DNA of 40,554 bases from Flavipsychrobacter sp. (lineage in GTDB: Bacteria; Bacteroidota; Bacteroidia; Chitinophagales; Chitinophagaceae), in NCBI GenBank assembly GCA_024508935.1, contig JANINW010000019.1, positions 52,259-92,812 of the forward strand, given 5' to 3'. How positions within the stretch are numbered: the first letter of the stretch is position 1; every line of letters starts with the position of its first letter. Of the stretch, positions 27,301 through 34,403 are shown one piece after another. A program made the translations under genes and the position numbers. The notes below the pieces were generated by a model. The model did not search any database, was not told where the DNA came from, and was given only the letters and a program-made list of their open reading frames with translations.

Positions 27301-28304
27301 CTTCTGATAAATCGAAATGGACACGTTCTGCTGTAATTGAAATGCAGGATGATAAAGACCTGGCAGAAGGTAAAGCGCTGAAATTTAGCTTGAGGGAGCA
27401 TACATCGTGGAATGGTGATTATGATGAAGCCGGCCGACCTATATATGCTTCTGACCCTGCGGATAAAGGAATGTCAATGTTCCCGGGTTATGCAATTAAC
27501 CAGGAAACCGGTGAACGCCTGAACATTGTCTTCGGTGAAGATTCTTGGCTGAAAAACTACAATGGTGCAGATATGCTATGGAATCCTACTGCTGAAGGAT
27601 TTACAATTGACAGGTCTGGTAATCTGAACCGTATTTACGGTGGTAAGCATTTTGTCTATGTTCTCAGGACAAAGTATGATGGCTGTAAGAATTTTGTGAA
27701 CGACATCGTTAATGGTGGTTTGATTGCAAAAACAGATGCTTTCAAAAACTTCATGTACACGGGTATGCCTTTATTAAACGAAGGGTCTGCGTTCACTTCC
27801 ATTGCACAAGGATTTATACCAACCGAAACAAGGATACGTATACGTGTTGACCGTCCTTATGCTAATTATCCTACGGGCGATCCTGCCAGCATGAAGAATG
27901 GTGGTAATCCGTTCTATACTTTCAGCACAAAGGCGCTGGCACCTAGCCCGCTTTCAGATAATCCGAATGTCGATAAACAGGCATTGCTGGATAAAATACA
28001 ACCTGTACCTAACCCATATTATGGCTACACCGGTTATGAAACCAATAGGTTAGATACACGTGTGCGCATCATTAACCTGCCACGCAAGGCTACTATCAGC
28101 ATCTATTCCCTGGATGGTGTGATGATAAAGAAACTGGAAAAGGATAATCCTAACGTATCTTATATAGATTGGGACATACGCAATACGAAAGGGCTGCCTG
28201 TAGCTAGCGGTATGTACTTGATGCATGTAAATGCAGAAGGAATAGGTGAAACGGTATTGCGTTGGTTTGGTGCAATGCGTCCATTAGAATTGACTACTTA
28301 TTAA
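24354..28304 (+). CDS. Large exported protein with T9SS-like C-terminal domain
   Basis: This 1316-residue protein begins with a signal peptide (cleavage near TKTGA, residues 22-26). No enzyme domain recognised. Visible features: a calcium-loop-like DVDNNGVYNPID at 213-224 (Asp213, Asp215, Asn217, Asp224) close to aromatic segments QYIWWVFNDKG and DADLGYYKDDYIGCDVGRG, a pattern I recall from other uncharacterised Bacteroidota surface proteins; scattered cysteines; and a C-terminal domain from about 1215 (VPNPYYGY, then ISIYSLDGVMIKKL, then GLPVASGMYLMHV) resembling T9SS/FlgD-like sorting domains. Unusually, about 20 residues continue past the last strand, ending WFGAMRPLELTTY. Surface export by T9SS is the likely inference. 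It sits 45 bases after the TonB receptor and 68 bases before a PorV-like gene. Confidence 0.85.
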   Translation: MMLKKNKFAFALTMIAIMGMATKTGARPNITGQNPNDPKGSGLKGTAGASATCRPAESAIDLDINNIRARLMTGGDMWWDIGTSSAAYEVPKGSRKSSLFAGSVWIGGFDAQGQLKVAAQTYRQDGNDYWPGPLDVQTANTDQSTCSEWDKFWKVNKSDVNKFRELKDKSAADGDAAYDAIIQWPAKGNEKALGRNLNNLNIPKDRDFAPFVDVDNNGVYNPIDGGDYPGIDANTPLPGDQYIWWVFNDKGNTKAQSKTEGIGIEVQASAFAYATKDFLNDATFYNYRLINRGSLTLDSTYIATWTDADLGYYKDDYIGCDVGRGLGILYNGKSVDGSGQVNSYGDKVPMVGVDFFQGPNKTYDSAGKTVSRRLSMEAFTYYNNDFSIIGNPNNGTQIYNYMTGSILNGQRFSNDFVGPNIQSKGYGSGAITKFVYTGDPKNPSEWSECTCNNPPDDRRFVHSSGPFKLYPGVVNDIIIGAVWVADVGGCPNTSFAKIRVADDAAQNLFNDNFKTIEGPEAPRLVIREMDRKLVMYLVNDSMSTNFQEKYGYDTAKKYRVASSKAAKYVKSPDSLYKFEGYRVFQLKNSSVQAAQILNDKGEVNSELAIEVFQCDIKNGVKRIINYDKSTDISDTTFVPIVKVNGADSGIKHSFEITQDRFATGIDKRVVNYRNYYFVAIAYAYNNFAPFNPKKPDSTQDVVYLESLHGANSSPIAVTVGMPNPANGDMGTVLNADYNSGVIIKRMEGTGNGGNILDISDESEKEAVLGTNYQSLYTTYKPGAGPVNVKVVDPVKVKPADWELYITGNPQPDASKGLDSFSTWKLVNVSNGDTIYSESVKGISIPNEQILEKYGLSVNIKQVKRPGDDQVNGNGYITSTIAFQDASKPWLAGVNDAEGREYNNWIRSGNNVDTFTACNYYDNKYDTVLQVYEHFFPNNTVLTGSWTAYTMGSDEVKPGCGFGTVRTATLIGLSPIPSVDIVFTSDKSKWTRSAVIEMQDDKDLAEGKALKFSLREHTSWNGDYDEAGRPIYASDPADKGMSMFPGYAINQETGERLNIVFGEDSWLKNYNGADMLWNPTAEGFTIDRSGNLNRIYGGKHFVYVLRTKYDGCKNFVNDIVNGGLIAKTDAFKNFMYTGMPLLNEGSAFTSIAQGFIPTETRIRIRVDRPYANYPTGDPASMKNGGNPFYTFSTKALAPSPLSDNPNVDKQALLDKIQPVPNPYYGYTGYETNRLDTRVRIINLPRKATISIYSLDGVMIKKLEKDNPNVSYIDWDIRNTKGLPVASGMYLMHVNAEGIGETVLRWFGAMRPLELTTY

Positions 28305-28321
28305 TATAAATTGAATTTATC

Positions 28322-28349
28322 AAGGGCCGGGTTTCAGCCCGGCCCCTTA
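28322..28349 (+). terminator. GC-rich hairpin inside the three-gene cassette
   Basis: GGGCCGGG (28324-28331) and CCCGGCCC (28338-28345) form a perfect 8-bp stem with a 6-base loop, extended by AA/TT. The stem is strong but only TT then A-rich sequence follows, so it is not a full intrinsic terminator. Its place between the large exported protein and the PorV-like gene suggests partial termination or a 3'-end stabiliser that sets different protein amounts. Confidence 0.6.
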
Positions 28350-28372
28350 ATAAAAAATTCATTAGTTAGATT

Positions 28373-29458
28373 ATGAAAAAATTAGCTGTTCAATCAGTAT
28401 TTGTGATGTGCGCGTTGGGCCTTATGAATAACCAGGCATTGGCCGGTAACAAAGACCGTAGCGGCCAGGCAGGTGCTTCAGAATTAATGATAAATCCTTT
28501 TGGACTTAGCACGGGCGTTTTCGGTAATAATACATCGAACGTAAAGGGCATTGATGCCTTAAAGACCAATATAGCTGGTTTGGCCTTTGTTGAAAAAACA
28601 GAAGTGGGTTTGTCTTATACTGCTTACCTGCGTGGTTCCGGCATTAGTGTGAACAATCTTAGCTTTGCTCAAAAATTAGGTAACGCAGGTGTTTTAGGTG
28701 TAAACGTAATGGCCATGAGCTTTGGTGAAATTCCTATTACAGACTACAATAACCCTGGTGGTTCTATAGGTACTTATACGCCTCAGTTTTTCAATTTCCA
28801 GGTAGGTTTTGCAAAGGAATTCTCAAACAGTATACATGCAGGTATAGCTGCCACATTTGTTTCAGAACAAATTTCTAACGTAAAAGCAAACGGTGCGGCT
28901 TTCGAAGCGGGCATACAATATGTAACAGGTAAAAGGGATAACTTCCACTTTGGTATTACCCTTCGCAACCTAGGTACGAACATGCGTTTCTCTGGTACCG
29001 GTTTCTCTATAAACAGCGATGCGCCTGAAAACCCGACTTATGTTGTAAACAGGCAAACACCTTCTGAAAAGTTTGAAATGCCTACTTACCTGAACTTCGG
29101 TGCTGCTTACGATCTTTACCTGGATGAAAATAAACTGGAAAGCGATACTTCTAAGCCTAAACACAGGGCTACTATCATGGCCAGTTTTACTTCAAACTCA
29201 TTCAATAATGACTACCTGGGTGCTGCGGTAGAATATGGTTTTAAAGAAATGTTCATGGTACGTGTAGGCTATCGCTACGAAAAAGGTATCGGAAGCTCTT
29301 CTAATTCTACTACATTCTATACCGGTTTAAGTGCAGGTGCTACTATCCAGCACAGGATAGGCGAAACAGGCCCTATGCTGGCGCTCGATTACTCTTTTAG
29401 GCCTACGCAACAGCCTGCTAACGGGGTGCACGTATTTTCGCTGCGCTTCATGCGTTAA
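28373..29458 (+). CDS. PorV/PorQ-family outer-membrane protein
   Basis: A 361-residue predicted beta-barrel. The signal peptide ends NQALA (residue 24). The mature protein opens GNKDRSGQAGASELMINPFG, the AG.S.AxELLI-type opening of the PorV/PorQ (UPF0164-like) family, and the rest shows alternating barrel strands ending FSLRFMR. Classical PorV shuttles T9SS cargo to the sortase PorU. This copy is encoded directly after a likely cargo rather than with core T9SS genes, so it is probably a paralogue dedicated to that cargo; this is inference. It is clearly different in sequence from the PorQ at 8420. It ends just before a terminator, so it is last in the cassette. Confidence 0.85.
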   Translation: MKKLAVQSVFVMCALGLMNNQALAGNKDRSGQAGASELMINPFGLSTGVFGNNTSNVKGIDALKTNIAGLAFVEKTEVGLSYTAYLRGSGISVNNLSFAQKLGNAGVLGVNVMAMSFGEIPITDYNNPGGSIGTYTPQFFNFQVGFAKEFSNSIHAGIAATFVSEQISNVKANGAAFEAGIQYVTGKRDNFHFGITLRNLGTNMRFSGTGFSINSDAPENPTYVVNRQTPSEKFEMPTYLNFGAAYDLYLDENKLESDTSKPKHRATIMASFTSNSFNNDYLGAAVEYGFKEMFMVRVGYRYEKGIGSSSNSTTFYTGLSAGATIQHRIGETGPMLALDYSFRPTQQPANGVHVFSLRFMR

Positions 29459-29488
29459 AAAAGAAAAAAGTCTTAATTTTATCAAATG

Positions 29489-29522
29489 CAACGCTTCTGC
29501 CAGCCAGGAGCGTTGTATTTTT
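29489..29522 (+). terminator. Intrinsic terminator after the PorV-like gene
   Basis: CAACGCT (29489-29495) pairs with AGCGTTG (29509-29515), loop 13 bases, followed by TA then a run of Ts. It closes the three-gene cassette and precedes greA. Confidence 0.75.
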
Positions 29523-29549
29523 TTCTGATTTTTACAACATATAAGTATT

Positions 29550-30023
29550 ATGGCCGGTGTAAACTATGTAACTAAGGAAACATTAGAACAGATGAGGGAA
29601 GAACTGCAGCAGCTTAAAACCACAGGGCGTGCAGAAATAGCCAGGCAGATAGCAGAAGCGCGTGAAAAAGGTGACCTTAAAGAGAACGCAGAATATGACG
29701 CAGCCAAAGAGGCGCAGGGATACCACGAAGCAAAGATATCGCAACTGGAATCTGCTATTGCCACTTCACGCATAATTGATGCTAAGGATGTAGACACAAG
29801 TAAAGTATCGATACTCAGCAAAGTAAAACTGACCAACCTGGGCAATAAGAAAACGGTAGAATACCAGATCGTTTCTGAACAGGAAGCCGATTTGAAAGCC
29901 GGCAAGATATCTGTAACCTCGCCAATAGGCAAAGGCCTGCTGGGCAAAAAAGCCGGCGAAATAGCAGAGGTAAATGTACCGAGTGGGGTATTAAAGTTTA
30001 AAGTCGAAGCCATTTCTATATAA
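29550..30023 (+). CDS. greA: Transcription elongation factor GreA
   Basis: A 157-residue cleavage factor that inserts into the RNA polymerase secondary channel and stimulates cutting of backtracked RNA. The N-terminal antiparallel coiled coil (about 1-75) includes REKGDLKENAEYDAAKEAQ, whose acidic tip positions the catalytic metal. The C-terminal FKBP-like domain (about 80-157) includes SPIGKGLLGKKAGE. Length is exactly typical. The next gene, a HIT protein, starts 8 bases after the stop, so the two are co-transcribed and share the terminator at 30422. Confidence 0.97.
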   Translation: MAGVNYVTKETLEQMREELQQLKTTGRAEIARQIAEAREKGDLKENAEYDAAKEAQGYHEAKISQLESAIATSRIIDAKDVDTSKVSILSKVKLTNLGNKKTVEYQIVSEQEADLKAGKISVTSPIGKGLLGKKAGEIAEVNVPSGVLKFKVEAISI

Positions 30024-30031
30024 GTCGTTAT

Positions 30032-30424
30032 ATGGCTACTATATTTTCAAAGATCATTGCAGGTGAGATACCATCTTACAAAATAGCAGAGAACGATATG
30101 TTCTTTGCATTCCTGGATATATTTCCAATGGTAGAAGGTCATGTATTGGTAGTGCCTAAAGTAGAGACTGACAAGTTCTTTGATGTAGCAGATGATATTC
30201 TGGCCAATTGGTTGGTATTTGCCAAACCTTTAGCCAAAGCCATTGAAAGAGCTTTTCCCTGCGAACGTTGCGGCATAAGCGTAATAGGACTGGAAGTGCC
30301 TCACGCACACATGCATTTAGTGCCTATAAATGGTGCAGATGACCTGAACTTTACACGTCCAAAACTAAAGCTCAGCGAAGAGCGGTTCAAAGAGATTCAG
30401 AATGCGATTGTACAAAATTTATAA
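30032..30424 (+). CDS. HIT-family nucleotide-binding protein
   Basis: A 130-residue histidine-triad protein. The catalytic motif HxHxHxx is present at His91, His93 and His95 (PHAHMHLVP), and the N-terminal FSKIIAGEIPSYKI segment is typical of the Hint branch, which hydrolyses adenosine phosphoramidates and aminoacyl-adenylates. The physiological substrate is not known for bacterial members. It follows greA by 8 bases. Its stop codon (30422-30424) lies inside the stem of the terminator that ends the operon. Confidence 0.93.
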   Translation: MATIFSKIIAGEIPSYKIAENDMFFAFLDIFPMVEGHVLVVPKVETDKFFDVADDILANWLVFAKPLAKAIERAFPCERCGISVIGLEVPHAHMHLVPINGADDLNFTRPKLKLSEERFKEIQNAIVQNL

Positions 30425-30452
30425 AGGGCTGGTTTCAGCCCTTTATTTTTTT
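30422..30452 (+). terminator. Intrinsic terminator after the HIT gene
   Basis: TAAAGGGCTG (30422-30431) pairs perfectly with CAGCCCTTTA (30436-30445) across a 4-base loop and is followed by seven Ts. It ends the greA-HIT transcript; the convergent monooxygenase-like gene stops at 30451 on its far edge. Confidence 0.9.
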
Positions 30453-30747
30453 ATTCAATGACCATTTTTTGTGTAACACTCCATGCATTGGGCTTGGCGG
30501 CAAACAATGCTTTTGTCTTAGCCCATGTATCCTTAAACAGCTCGGAAAAGCGGTAGTGGTTGAGATGCTGCTCGCTTGCCCATTTGCTGTAGGTGAAGAA
30601 AATATTGGGGGTATGAGCATCCTGCCATAGCTCCAAATGTTCGCATCCTTCAAAATGCCTTATCAGCTGTTTGCGTTCTTCAAACAAAGAAAGGAAGCTG
30701 CTTACCTTATCTTCTTCAAAGGTCATTTGTACTATGCGTACGATCAT
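30451..30747 (-). CDS. Antibiotic biosynthesis monooxygenase (ABM) domain protein
   Basis: A 98-residue ferredoxin-like dimeric alpha/beta barrel protein. The opening MIVRIVQMTFEEDKV, the GCEHLELWQD strand and FFTYSKWASEQHLNHYRFSE give the ABM pattern in order. Members include cofactor-free quinol monooxygenases and heme-degrading enzymes; no heme-ligand Asn/His pattern can be assigned here with certainty, so substrate is open. Its ATG overlaps the stop of the upstream SAM hydroxide adenosyltransferase-type gene by 4 bases, so it is translationally coupled to it. Confidence 0.85.
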   Translation of the reverse strand: MIVRIVQMTFEEDKVSSFLSLFEERKQLIRHFEGCEHLELWQDAHTPNIFFTYSKWASEQHLNHYRFSELFKDTWAKTKALFAAKPNAWSVTQKMVIE

Positions 30748-31538
30748 TCAAAAGCTATTTTAATGGTATTATATATCAAATGCTGCTCGCGCTGCAGGCG
30801 CAGGCCCAGTAATACAGCCGCATTACCGCGGTTGATGGCTATTTCGAGATAACCTGCCGAGTTGAAACGGCAGAGTTTTTCACCTTCTTTTACTTCGTTG
30901 TACCGCCTGCTTATTTCAGTTATCACTTCATCTCTTACAAGGCCTATCCGGAAAGGGCGGTTCCTACCGGTTCTGCTGAATATATCTTCGGTAATATTGG
31001 TAACTACGTTGCCAAAACGGTCTATATGTATCACATGCCCTTCCAGCCCATTTGGCTCAACCTTGGGCTGCAGGTACCTGGCGGCGTTTTTTACCTCGTG
31101 CAGGGGCAGGCCCAAGGCATTGGGAGCCATAGTTTGCAGTTGTCCTGCTATTTGGCCGGCAGCACTTATCCAGTCGTGCATGCTGCCATTGTCACTGAGT
31201 TCGTAGCAAAGCATACACCCTTCCGTTTGCCGTCCGAGTGCCAGGGGAAGTATCCCGTTATCTGGCGCCAGGAAGTATTGGCCTGCTTTTTCTGAAAGTA
31301 CAAGGGCCGGTTTAGAACCATAAAAAATATCGTAGAGTACGATATGGCAAGTGCCTGCAGGAAAGTTCCTGTAAGCAGCAGACAAAAGGTAAGCTGCTTG
31401 CTGTAAGTGAAAAGGGTCTGTCTGGTGGGTGATATCAATAACCTGGCTACCGGGCATTACCTGTGCCAGTATGCCTTTGGCCGATGCTACAGAGGCATCC
31501 TGGTAGCCAAAGTCTGATAAAAGCGTGATATAACCCAT
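30744..31538 (-). CDS. SAM hydroxide adenosyltransferase family protein (DUF62 type)
   Basis: The start chosen is ATG at 31538 (MGYITLLSDFGYQ), giving 264 residues and placing the family's opening strand at the N-terminus; an in-frame start at 31643 would add 35 residues without family match. Landmarks: SDFGYQDASVASAKGIL, VIDITHQTDPFHLQQAAYLL, YFLAPDNGILPLAL, and FGNVVTNI in the C-terminal domain. The family, related to fluorinase, hydrolyses S-adenosylmethionine to adenosine and methionine. The gene overlaps the ABM gene by 4 bases, so the two act from one message. The biological reason for SAM breakdown here is unknown. Confidence 0.9.
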   Translation of the reverse strand: MGYITLLSDFGYQDASVASAKGILAQVMPGSQVIDITHQTDPFHLQQAAYLLSAAYRNFPAGTCHIVLYDIFYGSKPALVLSEKAGQYFLAPDNGILPLALGRQTEGCMLCYELSDNGSMHDWISAAGQIAGQLQTMAPNALGLPLHEVKNAARYLQPKVEPNGLEGHVIHIDRFGNVVTNITEDIFSRTGRNRPFRIGLVRDEVITEISRRYNEVKEGEKLCRFNSAGYLEIAINRGNAAVLLGLRLQREQHLIYNTIKIAFE

Positions 31539-31663
31539 GAATGGCAAAATTAAAATGGAACAGCCGCAATGCAAAGGCAATAATGCCCTGAATGCTAAAA
31601 AAGACAGATTAGTTTTAGATTTGAAAATAATTAAGCCCTGCAAACGTTATAATTAGGCTTAGT

Positions 31664-31671
31664 TAACTTTA
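31664..31671 (+). promoter_or_regulatory. Near-consensus -7 box for the lipoprotein gene
   Basis: TAACTTTA differs from TAnnTTTG only at the last base and ends 19 bases before the ATG at 31691. No -33 box is evident. Confidence 0.35.
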
Positions 31672-31690
31672 CCGGCAACTATAAAAGAGC

Positions 31691-33109
31691 ATGCGCATTA
31701 AAATATCCATACCTGTATTCCTGCTGCTGATAGTATTTGTATTCCTGCTGTCTGCTTGTAAAAAAGAAAAATTCCTTACCACCGGTGGGGAGCTTAAGTT
31801 CTCTACAGATACACTGCGCTTTGATACAGTGTTTACAACGCTGGGTAGCTTTACTACCCAGGTAAAAATATATAACCCGCAGAACCAGAAGGTAACCATC
31901 AGTTCTATCAGGCTCGCCGGTACCAGCTCTCAATTTCATATCAATGTAGATGGCGTATCTGGTAACGTAACGAATGTAGAACTGGCTGCAAAAGACAGTA
32001 TGTATGTATTTGCTACGGTTAAAATAGACCCAAATAATACCAATACACCGTTTGTGGTTGAAGATAAGCTGATAGCAACCATGAACGGCAAAGATTATGT
32101 ATTGCCTATACTGGCCTATGGGCAGAATGCGCACTATATATACGGAGATACCATTCTTACCCAAACCTGGCTTACAGATAAACCATACGTCATTATACAC
32201 AGTGCCGAGGTGGTAAAGGGCAATACTTTGACCATACCACATGGCTGCCGCATTTACATGCATGCAGACTCGCGTCTGTATGTAAGCGGTACATTGCATG
32301 TAGAAGGTATAAAAGGAGATAGCGTGGTCTTCCAGGGCGACAGGCTGGACCGTAAATATTTTGGTAATGAAGGCTACCCCGGCGAATGGGGTGGTATCTA
32401 TTTTGATGCGCGCAGTGAAAAAAGTACGCTGAAATACACGGTATTGAAGAATTGCGGCAGTAGTACCGGTGTAGGCTTGCCGGCAGCATTATACCTGGCC
32501 CCTGATTCGGTTAACGATAACGATTACCAGCTGAAGATGTATAATACTATTGTTGAAAACTCTATCGGATATGGTATACTGGGTTTCAGGAGCTCTGTAC
32601 GCGGGGAGAATTGCCTGATCAATACCTGCGGTGCGCAAGGCCTGGCAACATTTGAAGGAGGGCAATACGATTTTTATCATACCGATTTTATTACCTATGG
32701 TACCAATAAGGTTTCTCATACCAATGAACCTACCGTAGCGCTTATCAACTACCGCGATATAGATGATGTAAACTATATAGCCAGCGAGTTGTATGCCAGC
32801 TTTACCAATTGCGTGATATATGGCTCTTTGGAAAATGAACTTTTTGCCCGCAGGAAAGGCCCGGGTAATTTTAATGTGACGATGGACCATTGCCTGATAA
32901 AAAGCAAAGATGGTATTGTAGATTCCATTGGCCTCATCAATTGCATCATGAACCAGGATCCGCAGTTTGAAGATGCTAACAACTGGAATTACAGGCCTAA
33001 AAACAGCTCTCCGCTGGTAAATGCCGGGGTACAAGTACCCGGCGTAGATATAGATCTTACAGGTAAAACACGCAGTGCACCTTACGATATAGGCGCATAC
33101 GAATACTAA
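31691..33109 (+). CDS. Lipoprotein with right-handed beta-helix-like domain
   Basis: The protein is 472 residues long. The signal sequence ends in a lipobox, LLSAC with Cys at about residue 24, followed by KKEKF, so it is a lipoprotein; the charged residues after the Cys are of the sort that send Bacteroidota lipoproteins to the cell surface. The N-terminal part (about 40-140) looks like an Ig-like strand domain. The middle and C-terminal parts (about 165-450) show repeats of the beta-helix type (WGGIYFDARSEKSTLKYTVLKNCG, then NTIVENSIGYGILG, then FTNCVIYGS, then DHCLIKSKDG). The last residues NYRPKNSSPLVNAG...PYDIGAYEY are the classic end of choice-of-anchor Q / pectate-lyase-like proteins. 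Enzymatic activity is not shown. The stop overlaps that of idi by 3 bases. Confidence 0.88.
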   Translation: MRIKISIPVFLLLIVFVFLLSACKKEKFLTTGGELKFSTDTLRFDTVFTTLGSFTTQVKIYNPQNQKVTISSIRLAGTSSQFHINVDGVSGNVTNVELAAKDSMYVFATVKIDPNNTNTPFVVEDKLIATMNGKDYVLPILAYGQNAHYIYGDTILTQTWLTDKPYVIIHSAEVVKGNTLTIPHGCRIYMHADSRLYVSGTLHVEGIKGDSVVFQGDRLDRKYFGNEGYPGEWGGIYFDARSEKSTLKYTVLKNCGSSTGVGLPAALYLAPDSVNDNDYQLKMYNTIVENSIGYGILGFRSSVRGENCLINTCGAQGLATFEGGQYDFYHTDFITYGTNKVSHTNEPTVALINYRDIDDVNYIASELYASFTNCVIYGSLENELFARRKGPGNFNVTMDHCLIKSKDGIVDSIGLINCIMNQDPQFEDANNWNYRPKNSSPLVNAGVQVPGVDIDLTGKTRSAPYDIGAYEY

Positions 33110-33645
33110 GCGATCTTAAGCATAGCTTCAGCTTCCAGAAATTTGGGCAGCAGTATGTGGAACCAGGGAGTGAATGCCTTTGGCTCATCCTGCATCCACT
33201 GGAGCAGGTCTGGTATGTTTATGTATTGATACCCCGCTACTTCAGTTGGTTCAGGCGCAATAATACCGTTATAATGGCCGGTGTAGATATGATCAAATTC
33301 ATGCTCGGTCATTCCTTGTCCCACATCTGCTTTGTATAAAAAGCTAAATACAGGTTCCAGCATACAGTCAAATCCCATTTCTTCTGCTATACGCCTGTGT
33401 GCGGCAGCCAGCGTGCTTTCGCCGGGGTAGGGGTGAGAACAGCAGGCATTGGCCCACAGGCCACCGGAATGATACTTTTCTTTTGCGCGTTGCTGTATCA
33501 GCATTTCGTTTTTATCGTTCAGTATAAAAATTGAAAAAGCACGGTGCAGCACCCCTTTTTCATGCGCTTCGTTTTTAGGCATAGTACCCAGCCATTCATC
33601 TTTGGTATTTACTACAATTACGTCCCCGGTTTTTCTGTGCGCCAT
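33106..33645 (-). CDS. idi: Isopentenyl-diphosphate delta-isomerase, type I
   Basis: A 179-residue Nudix-fold enzyme that interconverts isopentenyl and dimethylallyl diphosphate in isoprenoid synthesis. The catalytic Cys lies in ACCSHP (Cys69), metal-binding His in EAHEKGVLH (His28, His34), and the catalytic Glu in EHEFDHIY (115-122). The modified Nudix box is AHRRIAEEMGF. Length is typical. The gene is downstream of an ECF sigma factor on the same strand with an exact -7 box and a hairpin in between. Its stop overlaps the convergent lipoprotein stop. Confidence 0.94.
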   Translation of the reverse strand: MAHRKTGDVIVVNTKDEWLGTMPKNEAHEKGVLHRAFSIFILNDKNEMLIQQRAKEKYHSGGLWANACCSHPYPGESTLAAAHRRIAEEMGFDCMLEPVFSFLYKADVGQGMTEHEFDHIYTGHYNGIIAPEPTEVAGYQYINIPDLLQWMQDEPKAFTPWFHILLPKFLEAEAMLKIA

Positions 33646-33665
33646 ATAGGATCATTAAACAATAA

Positions 33666-33686
33666 AAGGTTGCATATAGCAACCTT
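33666..33686 (-). terminator. Hairpin between the sigma factor and idi
   Basis: On the minus strand AAGGTTGC (33686-33679) and GCAACCTT (33673-33666) form a perfect 8-bp stem with a 5-base loop, followed by TTATTG. It can terminate the sigma-factor transcript. It also lies downstream of the -7 box at 33703-33710, so an idi transcript from that box would have to cross it. Confidence 0.6.
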
Positions 33687-33702
33687 AGAATCGTATATAA
33701 CG

Positions 33703-33710
33703 CAAAATTA
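33703..33710 (-). promoter_or_regulatory. Consensus -7 box upstream of idi
   Basis: TAATTTTG on the minus strand is an exact TAnnTTTG match, about 57 bases before the idi ATG at 33645 and just before the hairpin at 33666-33686. Confidence 0.45.
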
Positions 33711-33725
33711 GCCGATTATGTTTAT

Positions 33726-34226
33726 TTATCGCTCCAACTGGGCTGTAAGTATCTTGCGTGCAAAGTGAATGCGGCTTTTTATAGTGCCCAATGGTTCTAT
33801 CAAAAGGTCTGATATTTCCTGGTATTTATACCCGGTATAATGCAATTCGAATGAAAGCCGGAAGATAGCAGGCAGGCTATCTATAGCAGTTTTAATTTCG
33901 GTCATACGCACATTGTTCCAGCCACTGTTGTAGGCCGTTTTTCCCGCTGTATGCATATGTATATCCGAAGGGATATCTCCGTTGCCTACTTTAGTGAACT
34001 TTTTGTTGCGCCTGTAGTTATTAATGAAAATATTGCGCATGATGGTGTAGAGCCAGGCTTTAAGATTAGTGCCAAATTCATATTTTTCCTTATTGATAAG
34101 GGCGCGCATCATAGTTTCCTGGAAGAGGTCTTTAGCATCTTCATGGTTTTGAGTAAGAGATACTGCATAAGGTTTCAAAAAATCGCTGTGGCGTACTACC
34201 ATAGTATTGAAATCTGTTGCTGTCAT
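33726..34226 (-). CDS. RNA polymerase sigma factor, ECF (sigma-70) family
   Basis: A 166-residue two-domain sigma factor. Region 2 covers about 10-75, with the DAKDLFQETMMRA core-binding segment (2.2) and NLKAWLYTIMRNIFINNYRR (2.3-2.4) for -10 recognition. Region 4 covers about 110-162 (LPAIFRLSFELHYTGYKYQE, then EPLGTIKSRIHFARKIL) with the helix-turn-helix. No anti-sigma factor gene is adjacent, so control is not evident; it is divergent from the VWA gene across a 193-base gap. In some Bacteroidota, ECF factors (SigP) control T9SS genes, but nothing here shows that this one does. Confidence 0.93.
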   Translation of the reverse strand: MTATDFNTMVVRHSDFLKPYAVSLTQNHEDAKDLFQETMMRALINKEKYEFGTNLKAWLYTIMRNIFINNYRRNKKFTKVGNGDIPSDIHMHTAGKTAYNSGWNNVRMTEIKTAIDSLPAIFRLSFELHYTGYKYQEISDLLIEPLGTIKSRIHFARKILTAQLER

Positions 34227-34403
34227 ATTTATCCTTTTAGGTGATGTTCAGAATATAGGAAGATGGTTACACTAATCTCCCTTTATATGAGAAACGCACT
34301 AAAACATCGTGCCCTTACCTGATTTTTAACATTTCCAGTTCTAAAAAGCTGAAACTGATAACACTATCAAGAAAAATTAAGTGTGCTGCATGTAAATGAT
34401 AGT

